Source: Bryobacteraceae bacterium (lineage in GTDB: Bacteria; Acidobacteriota; Terriglobia; Bryobacterales; Bryobacteraceae). From it: 64,000 nucleotides of DNA. The stretch is taken from positions 124,001 to 188,000 of the forward strand of contig JANWVO010000048.1 of NCBI GenBank assembly GCA_025056865.1, in the 5' to 3' direction. Shown piece by piece: positions 35,220-49,478 of the stretch. Positions within the stretch are counted from its first letter, which is position 1, and every line of letters starts with the position of its first letter. The notes beneath the pieces are model-generated. The model searched no databases and had not been told where the DNA came from. It saw only the letters and a list, made by a program, of their open reading frames with translations. The translations under genes and the position numbers were made by a program.

Positions 35220-36422
35220 ATGACGGTTACGATGACGATTGCCAGATTCCTCTCCGCCGCGGCCATGCTGGGCCTTGCCGCGGCCAATGCGCAGCCGGTG
35301 AAGCTGCCGCCGCCCTTCCACACGCCTTCGGCTTCGAACCCGCCGCGGGTGATCCAGCGTCCGGACGGAGCGCGCCTCCAGGTGCCCGCGGGATTCGATG
35401 TGCAGGAGTTCGCCGCGGGCTTCGAGCGGCCGCGCTACATGATCTACGGTCCGGGCGGTGAAATCCTGCTCTCGGATTCGATGCGCCCGGGCAAGGTCTA
35501 CGCGCTGGTGGACCGCAACCGCGACAACCGGATCTCGGACGAGGAGAAGAAGGTCGTGCTGGAGGGCCTGGACCGCCCCTTCGGCCTCGCCATCTGGAAG
35601 GATTTCCTTTACGTCGCCGAGACGACTTCGGTCAAGCGCTACAGGTACGATCCGAAGAAACTGGAGGCCTCGCAGCCGGAGGAGATCGTCCCTTTGAAGG
35701 AGGCCGCCACCGGCCACTGGACGCGGACCATCCTGTTTGACCGGAAGGGCGAAAAGTTCTATCTGGCCGTCGGCTCGCAATCGAACGTCAGCCCTGGCGA
35801 GCCGGAGATCCGCGCCGCCATCCTCCGCTTCAACCCCGATGGCACGGGCCGCGAATTCGTCGCCACCGGAACCCGCAATCCGATCGGGCTGGACTGGTAC
35901 CCCGGCACCGACACGCTCTGGGCAGCGGTGCAGGAGCGCGACGGGCTGGGCGACGACCTTGTGCCGGACTACTTCACCTCCATCCGCTTCGGAGGCTTCT
36001 ACGGCTGGCCTTATGCCTACATCGGCCCGAACGAGGATCCGCGCAACAAGGGGCAGAGGCCGGATCTCGTCGCGAAAACCATCGTGCCCGACGTGATCCT
36101 CCCGGCGCACGTCGCGGTGCTCGACGCCCGCTTTTACACGGGCACCATGTTCCCCGAACGCTACCGGGGAGGCGCCTTCCTGGCTTTTCACGGATCCTGG
36201 AACCGCGCGCAGCGGATCGGTTATTCGGTTGCATTCATTCCGTTCAGGGACGGCAAGCCCGCCGGGCCGCTGGAAGATTTTCTCACCGGTTTCATGCTGG
36301 ATCCTTCGAAAAAAGAAGTCTGGGGCCGGCCTGTGGGCCTGCTCCAGATGAAGGACGGCAGCCTCCTCGTGTCCGATGACGGAGGCAACCGCATATGGCG
36401 CATCACCTACTCAAAGCCCTGA
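35220..36422 (+). CDS. PQQ-dependent sugar (sorbosone-type) dehydrogenase
   Basis: A 400-residue periplasmic six-bladed quinoprotein of the soluble glucose / L-sorbosone dehydrogenase family. Signal peptide MTIARFLSAAAMLGLAAANA lies downstream of ATG 35220 (ATG 35232 equally possible). Landmarks: VQEFAAGFERPRYMIYGP, TGTRNPIGLDWYPGTDTLW, ERDGLGDDLVPDYFTSIR, YGWPYAYIGPNEDPR, LPAHVAVLDARFYTGTMF and FLAFHGSWNRAQRIGY. Oxidation of an aldose or aldehyde would pass electrons to a cytochrome. The gene overlaps the seven-heme cytochrome gene by 28 bases, so that protein is the likely acceptor. Confidence 0.85.
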   Translation: MTVTMTIARFLSAAAMLGLAAANAQPVKLPPPFHTPSASNPPRVIQRPDGARLQVPAGFDVQEFAAGFERPRYMIYGPGGEILLSDSMRPGKVYALVDRNRDNRISDEEKKVVLEGLDRPFGLAIWKDFLYVAETTSVKRYRYDPKKLEASQPEEIVPLKEAATGHWTRTILFDRKGEKFYLAVGSQSNVSPGEPEIRAAILRFNPDGTGREFVATGTRNPIGLDWYPGTDTLWAAVQERDGLGDDLVPDYFTSIRFGGFYGWPYAYIGPNEDPRNKGQRPDLVAKTIVPDVILPAHVAVLDARFYTGTMFPERYRGGAFLAFHGSWNRAQRIGYSVAFIPFRDGKPAGPLEDFLTGFMLDPSKKEVWGRPVGLLQMKDGSLLVSDDGGNRIWRITYSKP

Positions 36423-37048
36423 TTCCCGCCCTGATCCTCGGGGGAGCGGCCGCGGCCTTGTCCGCTCCCCGCAAGCCCTTCTCGCACAAATACCATCTGA
36501 AGCAGGTGACCTCCTGCGAGAACTGCCACAAGGACGCCGCCGCATCCACAAAGGCCGGAGACAACCTCCTTCCGGACAGCATGGCCTGCGTCACCTGCCA
36601 TGACGAGGTGGAAATCGGCCAGCCCAACCGGAGCGGCGTGGACAAATTCAACCACTCGATTCACGTGGAAATGGGCAACCTTGCCGCGGTCCTTTCCGCA
36701 GCCGTGAAGGCGAAAACCTATCTGGGCAGCGACCCGCCCTCGGCCGAGGAGCTGGCGAAGATCCAGGATCCCTGCACCGCCTGCCACCGCGGCATTCCAT
36801 CGAGCGACAGCGTCCCCCACGGCCAGAAAACGGCCGCCCATTTCCCGCACATGGCGGACTGCCTGGTCTGCCACGCCGAAATCAGGCCGCCGGACTCCTG
36901 CGGCAAGTGCCACGTGGAGTCCACGCCGAACTTCCGTCCCGCCACGCATACGCAGGAATTTGTCGACAGGCACGGCGACAAGGACTTCCCGCGGCAGGGC
37001 TGCGCCGTCTGCCACGGCCGGAAGTTCACCTGCAAGGGCTGCCACTGA
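36395..37048 (+). CDS. Periplasmic heptaheme cytochrome c
   Basis: A 217-residue exported protein with seven CxxCH heme motifs: CENCH, CVTCH, CTACH, CLVCH, CGKCH, CAVCH and CKGCH. Extra histidines in FSHKYHLKQ, FNHSIHVEM and HFPHMADC can serve as sixth ligands, as in class III (c3/c7) cytochromes. The start ATG 36395 (MAHHLLKALIPALILGGAAA) lies inside the dehydrogenase gene, giving a 28-base overlap and probable translational coupling. The likely role is electron transfer from the sugar dehydrogenase to the respiratory chain or an external acceptor. Confidence 0.9.
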   Translation: MAHHLLKALIPALILGGAAAALSAPRKPFSHKYHLKQVTSCENCHKDAAASTKAGDNLLPDSMACVTCHDEVEIGQPNRSGVDKFNHSIHVEMGNLAAVLSAAVKAKTYLGSDPPSAEELAKIQDPCTACHRGIPSSDSVPHGQKTAAHFPHMADCLVCHAEIRPPDSCGKCHVESTPNFRPATHTQEFVDRHGDKDFPRQGCAVCHGRKFTCKGCH

Positions 37049-37078
37049 CGGGCGCGCGCCGCTGGTATCATCGGACGC

Positions 37079-38467
37079 ATGACCCGGCGTGAATGGGCGC
37101 GTTTCGCCGCGGGCGCCGCGGCTGCCTTCCCCTTTGCTTCCTGCCGGTCCGGCGCGGACCAGCGCCTGGCAGGCGCGCGGCGCTCGCCGATGGTGAACGG
37201 CTGGATCCCGGTGCGCCTGTCTGGCAGCCCGGAGCAGATCGGCTACCAGCACGGCTACCTGCTGGCTCGGGAGATTGAAGACGCGCTGGCCGTGACCCGG
37301 CTCAACCTGAAGCACGACACCGGGCGCGACTGGCCTTTCTTCCGCGAAGCCGCGGAGCGCATCCTCTGGCCGAAGGTGCCCTCCGAGTATCAGCGCGAGA
37401 TCCGGGGCATGAGCGAAGGGCTCGGGCAGGCTGGCGTGAAAGCGGACGTCTACGACCTGACCGTCCTGAACGCGAGCATCGAGCTCGGCTACTACACGGC
37501 ATGGCTGGACGGACAGGCGAGGTCCGGCGCGCAGGACCGTTGCAGCGCTTTCGTCGCCACCGGAAGCTGGACCCGCGGCCGCGAGCCGGTGATCGCGCAC
37601 AACAACTGGTCCGGCTATCTCGAGGGCGCGCGCTGGAACATCATCTTCGACATCCGCCCGGAGCGCGGCCACCGCATCCTGATGGACGGCTTCCCGGGCT
37701 TCATCCACTCCGGCGACGATTTCGGCATCAACTCGGCCGGCCTCGCCATCACCGAAACGACGATCACCGCCTTCCGGGGCTTCGACCCGGAAGGCGTGCC
37801 CGAGTTCGCCCGGGCGCGGCTGGCGATGCAGTACGCGTCATCCATCGACGAGTTCGCTGCCTTCATGATCCGCGGCAACAACGGCGGCTACGCCAACGCG
37901 TGGCTGGTGGCCGACACGCGCCGCAACGAGATCGGCCGGCTCGAGCTGGGTCTGAAGAACGTCGTGCTCGAAAAGACCAGCGACGGCTGCTTCCCCGGCG
38001 CCAACTTCCCGGTGAATCCGAAGCTCGCCGCGGAAGAGACCACGTTCCCGGTCAACGACCCCTCGGTGAGCGCCAATGCGCGCCGCCTGCGCTGGGAGCA
38101 GTTGCTGGCGGAGCACAAGGGCCGCATCGGGCTGGAGGAAGCCAAGCGCTTCGTCTCGGACCATTACGACACGTTCGAGAAGAAGCCGGACTCGCCCAAC
38201 GAGCGCACCCTGTGCGGGCACGTCGATCTCAGCCCGCGCGGCATGAAGCCGTGGCAGGACGAGTTCGGCCCCGCCGGCGCCGTGCAGGCCAAGGCCGCCG
38301 ACGCGCGGATGATCCGCAACATGGAGCTCGAGGCCGCCATGGGCCATCCCTGCGGCATCGGCTTCCGCGCGGAAGAGCACCTGAAGAAATACCCGCAGTT
38401 CGGTTGGATGCGGCCGCTGCTGCGGGATCTCCCCTCGCATCCGTGGACGCGCTTCCGCGCCGAATGA
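37079..38467 (+). CDS. C45 / phospholipase-B-like Ntn hydrolase
   Basis: A 462-residue protein with an N-terminal export signal of mixed Tat/lipoprotein look (MTRREWARFAAGAAAAFPFASCRSG: Arg-Arg plus Cys after a hydrophobic run). The core matches the C45/acyl-transferase and PLB-like Ntn-hydrolase superfamily: GSPEQIGYQHGYLLA, then DRCSAFVATGSW, where Cys is the candidate autocatalytic nucleophile, IAHNNWSGY, and GFPGFIHSGDDFGINSAGLAITET. Such enzymes cleave amides such as N-acyl amino acids, lipids or penicillins. It lies 30 bases after the cytochrome gene and may be co-transcribed. Confidence 0.8.
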   Translation: MTRREWARFAAGAAAAFPFASCRSGADQRLAGARRSPMVNGWIPVRLSGSPEQIGYQHGYLLAREIEDALAVTRLNLKHDTGRDWPFFREAAERILWPKVPSEYQREIRGMSEGLGQAGVKADVYDLTVLNASIELGYYTAWLDGQARSGAQDRCSAFVATGSWTRGREPVIAHNNWSGYLEGARWNIIFDIRPERGHRILMDGFPGFIHSGDDFGINSAGLAITETTITAFRGFDPEGVPEFARARLAMQYASSIDEFAAFMIRGNNGGYANAWLVADTRRNEIGRLELGLKNVVLEKTSDGCFPGANFPVNPKLAAEETTFPVNDPSVSANARRLRWEQLLAEHKGRIGLEEAKRFVSDHYDTFEKKPDSPNERTLCGHVDLSPRGMKPWQDEFGPAGAVQAKAADARMIRNMELEAAMGHPCGIGFRAEEHLKKYPQFGWMRPLLRDLPSHPWTRFRAE

Positions 38468-38471
38468 CGGC

Positions 38472-40432
<1,961 letters not shown>

Positions 40433-40603
40433 GGCCGGATGCGGGCCGTTTGCGGGGAAGCGCACGGACGGCGGGCAGGGCGCCGTCACACGAGTTCGCA
40501 GGAAATTTGTGCAGCGGCAACTTGCGGTTTCCCAGCAGGTTGCAGGCGGAGCCGGCGGCGCAGGCGGGCGCCGGTGCGCCATGCCCGGGCGAAAATGCCG
40601 GCC

Positions 40604-41302
40604 ATGACGAACCCGCGCATCGAAACCCCCGCCTGGATTGACCCGAAAACCTTCCGGCTGTCGGAGGCCTGTTACTGGTCCCAGCGCGTGCCGAAAAGCC
40701 TCATCGTGCTGCATGCCACCGCCAGTGCGAGCGCCCGCAGCGTGTTCGAGGCCTGGAAGAGCCCTTCCAGCGGCCGGGTGGCCACCGCCTATGTGGTGGA
40801 GCGGGACGGGCGCATCTTCGAGATGTTTCCGCCGGACTGCTGGGCCTATCATCTCGGCATGAAAGACCGCAATCCTGGCCACTACAACGACCGCCGCTCG
40901 ATCGGCATCGAGATCGTGAATCCCGGGCCGCTGCGGCCGGACCCCGACGGAGGCGACTCGCTCAACTGGTGGCCGAAGAATTTCCGCGAGCCGTGGTGCC
41001 GCCTCTCCGAACCGGAGAAGTTCGTGCGCCGCGACTACCGCGGCTACGGCTACTGGGCCGCCTTCACGCCCGAACAGGAGGAGGCCGTGCGCCGGCTGAC
41101 GGAGCACCTCTGCCGGAGGTTCGGCATCCCGCGCGTGCTGCCTCCAGTATCGAAGCGCATGATGTGCGATCCGGACTTCTTCTGCCGCTTCGCCGGGATC
41201 GCCGCCCACCAGAACTTCCGCGCCGACAAGCTGGATGTGGGCCCGGCCTGGAACTGGGATTCGCTGCTCGATGCAGCGCAGCCTGGCGCGAAGGCGGCCT
41301 GA
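40604..41302 (+). CDS. N-acetylmuramoyl-L-alanine amidase (PGRP/amidase_2 type)
   Basis: A 232-residue zinc amidase cutting the MurNAc-L-Ala bond. Zinc ligands: His in SLIVLHATASAS, His in WAYHLGMKDRN, and the terminal AHQNFRADKLDVGPAWNW (His, Lys and Asp as in the classical H...K-x-D-P-G motif, here DVG). RSIGIEIVNPG is the central strand. No signal peptide is visible at ATG 40604 (MTNPRIETPAW), so it may be cytoplasmic and act on recycled muropeptides (AmpD-like). The large insertion RPDPDGGDSLNWWPKNF is also typical of AmpD-like proteins. Confidence 0.85.
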   Translation: MTNPRIETPAWIDPKTFRLSEACYWSQRVPKSLIVLHATASASARSVFEAWKSPSSGRVATAYVVERDGRIFEMFPPDCWAYHLGMKDRNPGHYNDRRSIGIEIVNPGPLRPDPDGGDSLNWWPKNFREPWCRLSEPEKFVRRDYRGYGYWAAFTPEQEEAVRRLTEHLCRRFGIPRVLPPVSKRMMCDPDFFCRFAGIAAHQNFRADKLDVGPAWNWDSLLDAAQPGAKAA

Positions 41303-41314
41303 GCCGCGTGCGCG

Positions 41315-41355
41315 AAAAAACAAAACCGGGCAGCGCCGTTTCCGGCGCCGCCCGG
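41315..41355 (-). terminator. Intrinsic terminator of the nifJ operon
   Basis: Stem 41326-41338 with 41343-41355: 12 of 13 positions pair (one A-C mismatch), with a TTTC loop. On the minus strand it is followed by TTTTGTTTTTT (41325-41315). It lies about 42 bases after the DHOD-like stop codon. The plus-strand amidase gene ends 13 bases before it. Confidence 0.8.
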
Positions 41356-41396
41356 GAGATCCCCGCCGGGAAATGGCAAGGGGCGAGGAAGCCGCC

Positions 41397-42410
41397 TCAG
41401 CGGGAGGCGGGCTTCAACGTATAGCTCGAAAGGACCTTCATGTAATTGGCGCGCTCGAAGGCGGCAGGCTCGGCCACCGACTGGGCGCTCATCGAGCCCC
41501 GCATCTGGCTGATGGATTCATACTCGTGCTCTTCCATCCAGTCGATCAGGTCCTCTTCGACCTTCTCCAGATACGGAATGCCGTGGCGCAGCAGCGCCGA
41601 GGTCATCATCGTGCAGCGCGCGCCGGCCATGATCCCCTTGATGACATCTTCGGCCGTGTGCACGCCGCCGGTGATGGCCAGATCCGGCCGGATGCGGTTA
41701 TACAGCAGCGCCACCCAGTGCAGGCGCAGCCGCAGCTCGTCGCTGTCGCTCAGCACCAGGTTGGGCACCACCTCGAGGTTCTCGATGTCGAAGTCCGGCT
41801 GGTAGAAGCGGTTGAACAGCACCAGGCCGTCGGCGCCGGCCGAATCCAGCCGCATGGCGAAGTTGCCGAATGCGGTGAAGAACGGGCCGAGCTTCACCGA
41901 GACCGGGATCCGCACGCTCGCCTTGATGTGGCTGACAAGGTCGCAGTAGGTGTCTTCGATCTTCTGCGCCGTCAGTTCGAGGTCCGTGGGGAGGAAGTAG
42001 ATGTTCAGCTCGAGCGCGTCGGCGCCGGCCTGCTCCATCATCTGCGCATAGCGGATCCAGCCGCCGGTGGAGATGCCGTTCAGGCTGCCGATCACCGGAA
42101 TGTCGACGCTTTCCTTGGCCTTGCGCAGGTGTTCGAGATACGGTTCCGGGCCGAGGTTGTACGAAGAAAGCTCAGGGAAGTAGCTGGAGGCCTCGACGTA
42201 AGACTCGGCCGTTTCCGAAAGGAAGCGGTCCAGCTCGCCGCTTTCGAGCTGGATCTGCTCCTCGAACAGCGAGTGCAGCACGACCGCGCTGGCGCCGGCG
42301 TCTTCCAGCCGCAGGATGTTGCCGATGTCCTTGCACAGCGGCGAGGAAGACGCCACGAGCGGGGAACGGAGCTGGAGCCCGAGGTAAGTGGTGGTGAGAT
42401 CAATGGCCAT
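41397..42410 (-). CDS. Dihydroorotate-dehydrogenase-like flavoprotein
   Basis: A 337-residue FMN TIM-barrel protein close to class 1 dihydroorotate dehydrogenases ([25 protein letters not shown]). It keeps the [42 protein letters not shown] and [18 protein letters not shown] segments. The usual catalytic Ser/Cys loop is less clear, and such paralogues are annotated DHOD-like. It is 3 bases downstream of nifJ, so the two form an operon. The flavoprotein may exchange electrons with ferredoxin rather than make pyrimidines. It ends before a strong terminator. Confidence 0.87.
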   Translation of the reverse strand: MAIDLTTTYLGLQLRSPLVASSSPLCKDIGNILRLEDAGASAVVLHSLFEEQIQLESGELDRFLSETAESYVEASSYFPELSSYNLGPEPYLEHLRKAKESVDIPVIGSLNGISTGGWIRYAQMMEQAGADALELNIYFLPTDLELTAQKIEDTYCDLVSHIKASVRIPVSVKLGPFFTAFGNFAMRLDSAGADGLVLFNRFYQPDFDIENLEVVPNLVLSDSDELRLRLHWVALLYNRIRPDLAITGGVHTAEDVIKGIMAGARCTMMTSALLRHGIPYLEKVEEDLIDWMEEHEYESISQMRGSMSAQSVAEPAAFERANYMKVLSSYTLKPASR

Positions 42411-42413
42411 GGA

Positions 42414-46013
<3,600 letters not shown>

Positions 46014-46137
46014 AGGGATCTCGCCTTCGGGCGTTGCACGCCGCGTGCCAACCGTCAGTTTCGGCTCATCAACTCCCTATGTACTGATTCAGGGCAGGTT
46101 CCGATCCGTGGGTCTTTTTATTAGCTACGCTTATGAT

Positions 46138-46153
46138 TGGGGCATCTGCCCCA
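46138..46153. promoter_or_regulatory. Palindrome between nifJ and the HEAT gene
   Basis: TGGGGCA-TC-TGCCCCA, a perfect 7-bp inverted repeat in the 294-base divergent spacer. A/T-rich sequence (CTTTTTATTAGC) lies just to its left, where a nifJ promoter could be. It is an operator candidate; no known regulator motif is recognised. Confidence 0.35.
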
Positions 46154-46307
46154 GCCCCGGCTGAAATCGCAGTTCTGCCGCGCCAGCCTGAAGGATTTCA
46201 CCCACTCCCACGGGCGCGCCCCTTCCCAAGACAGGTCGTCCGTGCCGGACGGCCCCGGCGGGGGAGAATGGAAGAGGGCGTGCGAGCCCCGGAACGGGAC
46301 AGCACCG

Positions 46308-47327
46308 GTGAAGATTTTCTCCGCCACGGTTGTGATTTGGGCCTGCCTGACAACTGCCGCCGCGCAGCCGCGCATTGGGGCCATTGAGATCTACGGTGCG
46401 CGTCGAACGCCGGTTGAGCGGATCCGCAAGGCGCTTGGGGCGGCCGTCGGCGATCCGCTACCCAAGTCGAAGGCGGAAGCCGAGGAACGCATCGAGGCGG
46501 TCGACGGCGTGCTCCGGGCGCGGCTGGAGGCGTGGTGTTGCGAGCTGGGGCAGGCGATCCTCTACGTCGGCATTGAAGAACGGGGCGGGCCGCGGTTTGA
46601 GACGCGCGAGCTGCCGGGAGACGAATCGGTCGGGCTGCCGGAAGACGTGATGGAAGCGTACTCGGATTTCGCCGCCGCGCTTGGCCGCGCCACGGCGGAA
46701 GGCGACCTGCGCGAGGATCTTTCGCGCGGCCATTCGCTGATGGAAAACATCGCCTGCCGCGTGGCGCAGCAGCGGCTGGAGGCGCTGGCCGAGATCCATG
46801 CGCAGGTGCTGCTGCGCGCCGTGGCGGAGGCTGCCGATCCGGATGTGCGCGCCGTGGCCGCCTACGTTGCCGGATACGTCCCGGACAAGGCCGCGGCGGC
46901 CGGTCCGCTCCAGCTTGCGCTGCGCGACCCCGACCCCGCCGTGCGCCGCAATGCGGCCCGGGCGCTGAAGGCGATTGCCTACCTGGCCCTGACCAACCGG
47001 GAAAGCGGCCTGCGAGTGCAGCCCACCTGGTTTGTCGAGATGCTCAATTCGACGGCGCTCAGCGACCGGCTGGAAGCGGCGGAGGTTCTGCTGATGTACG
47101 TGGAGCGCGGCGACGAGGGGGCGGCGGCGCAGATCCGCGAGCGCGCGCTCGATTCGCTCGCCGAAATGGCGCGCTGGCGGCATCTGGCGCACGCGCTGCC
47201 TGCCTATCTGTTGCTGGGCGCAGTGGCGGGCGTGCCTGCCGAAGAGATTGAGCGCGCGTGGGAGGCGGGCGAACGCGAAAAAATGCTGGAGCGCATCAGC
47301 CGGCAGCTCCGGTCGAGGCGGAGATGA
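46308..47327 (+). CDS. Secreted POTRA-like plus HEAT-repeat protein
   Basis: A 339-residue exported protein starting GTG 46308 (VKIFSATVVIWACLTTAAAQ). Residues ~22-95 resemble a POTRA module (IGAIEIYGARRTPVERIRKA, GDPLPKSKAEAEERIEAV, ILYVGIEERGG). After a linker come HEAT-like helical repeats from ~165 on: AVAEAADPDVRAVAAYVAGY, ALRDPDPAVRRNAARALKAI and ALSDRLEAAEVLLMYVERGD. POTRA modules mostly occur in Omp85 or two-partner transporters; here no barrel follows. It is probably a periplasmic adaptor. pdxA starts 25 bases after the stop, so an operon with it is likely. Confidence 0.75.
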   Translation: MKIFSATVVIWACLTTAAAQPRIGAIEIYGARRTPVERIRKALGAAVGDPLPKSKAEAEERIEAVDGVLRARLEAWCCELGQAILYVGIEERGGPRFETRELPGDESVGLPEDVMEAYSDFAAALGRATAEGDLREDLSRGHSLMENIACRVAQQRLEALAEIHAQVLLRAVAEAADPDVRAVAAYVAGYVPDKAAAAGPLQLALRDPDPAVRRNAARALKAIAYLALTNRESGLRVQPTWFVEMLNSTALSDRLEAAEVLLMYVERGDEGAAAQIRERALDSLAEMARWRHLAHALPAYLLLGAVAGVPAEEIERAWEAGEREKMLERISRQLRSRRR

Positions 47328-47352
47328 CGATGGAGGGAGGGGCGCGGAAGCC

Positions 47353-48330
47353 ATGATCGGCGTGACCCTGGGCGATGCCAACGGCGTGGGGCCGGAGATT
47401 CTGCTGAAGGCGTGGCGGGAGAGGCTGGTGCCGCGCGAAGTTGTCGTCTACGGCGAAGCGGCGGCGCTTCGCTACTACAGCGAGCGGCTCGGCTACGGGG
47501 TGCCGTTGCAGGAAGTGGCGTCGCCCGGCGAGGCGCGCGGCGGCGCGCTGGCGGTCATCGACACCGGCATGCTCGCGCCCGGGGACGTGCAGCCGGGCCG
47601 CCTGAGCGCTGCTGCCGGACGCGCCGCCCGCGAGGCGGTGGTGCGCGCGGCGCAGGCGGCGCTGGCCGGCGAGATCGAAGCCGTCGTCACGCTGCCGGTG
47701 AACAAACAGGCCATCCAGATGAGCGACCCGCATTTCACTGGCCACACGGAGCTGCTTGGCGAGGTCTGCGGCGCGCCGGACACGACCATTCTGCTGGCCA
47801 GCGAACAGTTGATGGTGACGCACGTCAGCACGCACTGTTCGCTGCGCGAGGCGATCGGGCGGGTGACGGCGGAGCGGCTGGACCGCATCCTCGAACTGAC
47901 TTGCGACGCGGTGCTGCGGCTGAAGCCCGGCGCGCGCATCGCCGTGGCCGGGCTGAACCCGCACGCGGGCGAGGGCGGCGCTTTCGGCGATGAGGAGATC
48001 CGCGTGATCGCGCCGGCAGTGGAGCGTGCGCGGGCACGCGGCTGGCCAGTGGAGGGGCCGCTGCCGCCGGACACCGTGTTTCATCTCGCGGTAAGACGCG
48101 GCCGCTTCGACGCGGTCGTGTGCATGTATCACGACCAGGGGCACATTCCGCTGAAGCTGCTCGATTTCGAAGGCGGCGTGAACGTGACCCTCGGCCTGCC
48201 CATCATTCGCACCAGCGTCGACCACGGCACGGCGTTTGATATTGCGGGCCGGGGCGTGGCTTCGCCGGCGAGCTTCGCCGCTGCCTGCCGCATGGCGGAG
48301 CGGCTTGTGGCAGCGCAGCGGCGCGGGTGA
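47353..48330 (+). CDS. pdxA: 4-hydroxythreonine-4-phosphate dehydrogenase (PdxA)
   Basis: NAD-dependent enzyme of pyridoxal-phosphate synthesis, 325 residues. It begins MIGVTLGDANGVGPEILLKA. Metal-binding His residues lie in HFTGHTELLGEVC, AGLNPHAGEGGAFGDEE and VVCMYHDQGHIPLKLLDF. THVSTHCSLREAI and GLPIIRTSVDHGTAFDIAGRG complete the family pattern. Related enzymes act on erythronate or threonate phosphates, so B6 function is likely but not certain. The stop is one base from the convergent acyltransferase gene. Confidence 0.92.
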   Translation: MIGVTLGDANGVGPEILLKAWRERLVPREVVVYGEAAALRYYSERLGYGVPLQEVASPGEARGGALAVIDTGMLAPGDVQPGRLSAAAGRAAREAVVRAAQAALAGEIEAVVTLPVNKQAIQMSDPHFTGHTELLGEVCGAPDTTILLASEQLMVTHVSTHCSLREAIGRVTAERLDRILELTCDAVLRLKPGARIAVAGLNPHAGEGGAFGDEEIRVIAPAVERARARGWPVEGPLPPDTVFHLAVRRGRFDAVVCMYHDQGHIPLKLLDFEGGVNVTLGLPIIRTSVDHGTAFDIAGRGVASPASFAAACRMAERLVAAQRRG

Positions 48331-48331
48331 C

Positions 48332-49423
48332 TCAGAACTTCACGAACCAGCGCCTGCGCCACAGGGCCCAGGCAAGCAGCCACAGCAGGAAGACGTGCGT
48401 CAGCGCGTACAGCACGCTGGCGTTTCTGGGCGCCGGAGCCAGCGCGAGGCAGACGTTGTCATACCACCACCGGTGCAGGCCGGTGCGGTCGAACACGTCC
48501 CCAAGCAGGCCCGACAGCACGTAGACGAGGATCGCGTTGGAGCCGTAGATTTCGAAGAAACGGAACCAGCCGCCCAGGCCGCGCACTTCCACCAGCCAGT
48601 AAGCCAGCGCGAAGCCGAGCATGGCGAGGCCCGCCATCAGGAAGGCGAACGACGTCGTCCAGAGGTTCTTGTTGATGGGGATCCAGATGGACATCACCTG
48701 CCCGGCGGCCACGAGCGCCGAGCCGCCGAAAACGAACGCCTGAAGCCGCGCCGCATGCCACGGGAAGTGGCGCAGGACGTGGCCCGCCAGCGCGCCGAAC
48801 AGCACCGTGGAGATGGCGGGCAGGGTGCTGACGATTCCTTCGGGATCCCAGTCGCGCGTCTGCTTCCACATATGGCCCTTGAGCAGCAGCGAGTCGACGT
48901 AGCGGGCGAGGTTGCAGTCCATCGACCACGAGCCCGCGCCGCAGCCGGGCGTCGGGTAGAACCACATCAGCAGAAGGTAGGCCGCATTCAGCCCCAGCAG
49001 CCAGAGGATCTGCCCGCGCACCTTCGTGTGGAGGAAGATGACGAAGGCGATCAGGTAGCAGACGGCGATCCGTTGCAGCACGCCGGGAATGCGGATGGTG
49101 GCCAGGTCGATGTCCGGCAGCGGCATGATGAAGACGCCGATGAGAAACAGGATGGCGGCGCGCTGAAGGGCGTGGCGCAGCAGTCCGGCGCGGGACTGGC
49201 CGCACTCTATGCGCCGCGCGGTGGAAAGCGTCATCGCCACGCCGACGATCCAGAGGAAAAACGGGAACACGGTGTCGGTGAACGTCCATCCATGCCATTC
49301 GGCGTGCATGAGCGGCCCGTAGGCCGGCCACGAACCCGGGTTGTTGACGAGGATCATCGCGGCAATGGTGAAGCCGCGGAAGACGTCCAGCGACTTGAGC
49401 CTTCCGGTCACGGTCTGCTGCAT
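48332..49423 (-). CDS. HGSNAT/NagX-like membrane acyltransferase (DUF5009/DUF1624)
   Basis: A 363-residue membrane protein with about ten helices. The N-terminus RLKSLDVFRGFTIAAMILVN and WHGWTFTDTVFPFFLWIVGV are signature stretches of bacterial relatives of heparan-alpha-glucosaminide N-acetyltransferase. The conserved first-loop His is in PLMHAEWHGW. IYGSNAILVYVLSGLLGDVF lies near the end. The family probably acetylates amino sugars across the membrane, which would fit glycan recycling in the neighbourhood. It stands alone on the minus strand between convergent pdxA and the divergent M1 peptidase. Confidence 0.88.
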   Translation of the reverse strand: MQQTVTGRLKSLDVFRGFTIAAMILVNNPGSWPAYGPLMHAEWHGWTFTDTVFPFFLWIVGVAMTLSTARRIECGQSRAGLLRHALQRAAILFLIGVFIMPLPDIDLATIRIPGVLQRIAVCYLIAFVIFLHTKVRGQILWLLGLNAAYLLLMWFYPTPGCGAGSWSMDCNLARYVDSLLLKGHMWKQTRDWDPEGIVSTLPAISTVLFGALAGHVLRHFPWHAARLQAFVFGGSALVAAGQVMSIWIPINKNLWTTSFAFLMAGLAMLGFALAYWLVEVRGLGGWFRFFEIYGSNAILVYVLSGLLGDVFDRTGLHRWWYDNVCLALAPAPRNASVLYALTHVFLLWLLAWALWRRRWFVKF

Positions 49424-49478
49424 GAAAGGACGAAACTAACACAGCCGCGGCGGCGCGCGGGAGCCGGCACCGGGTACG

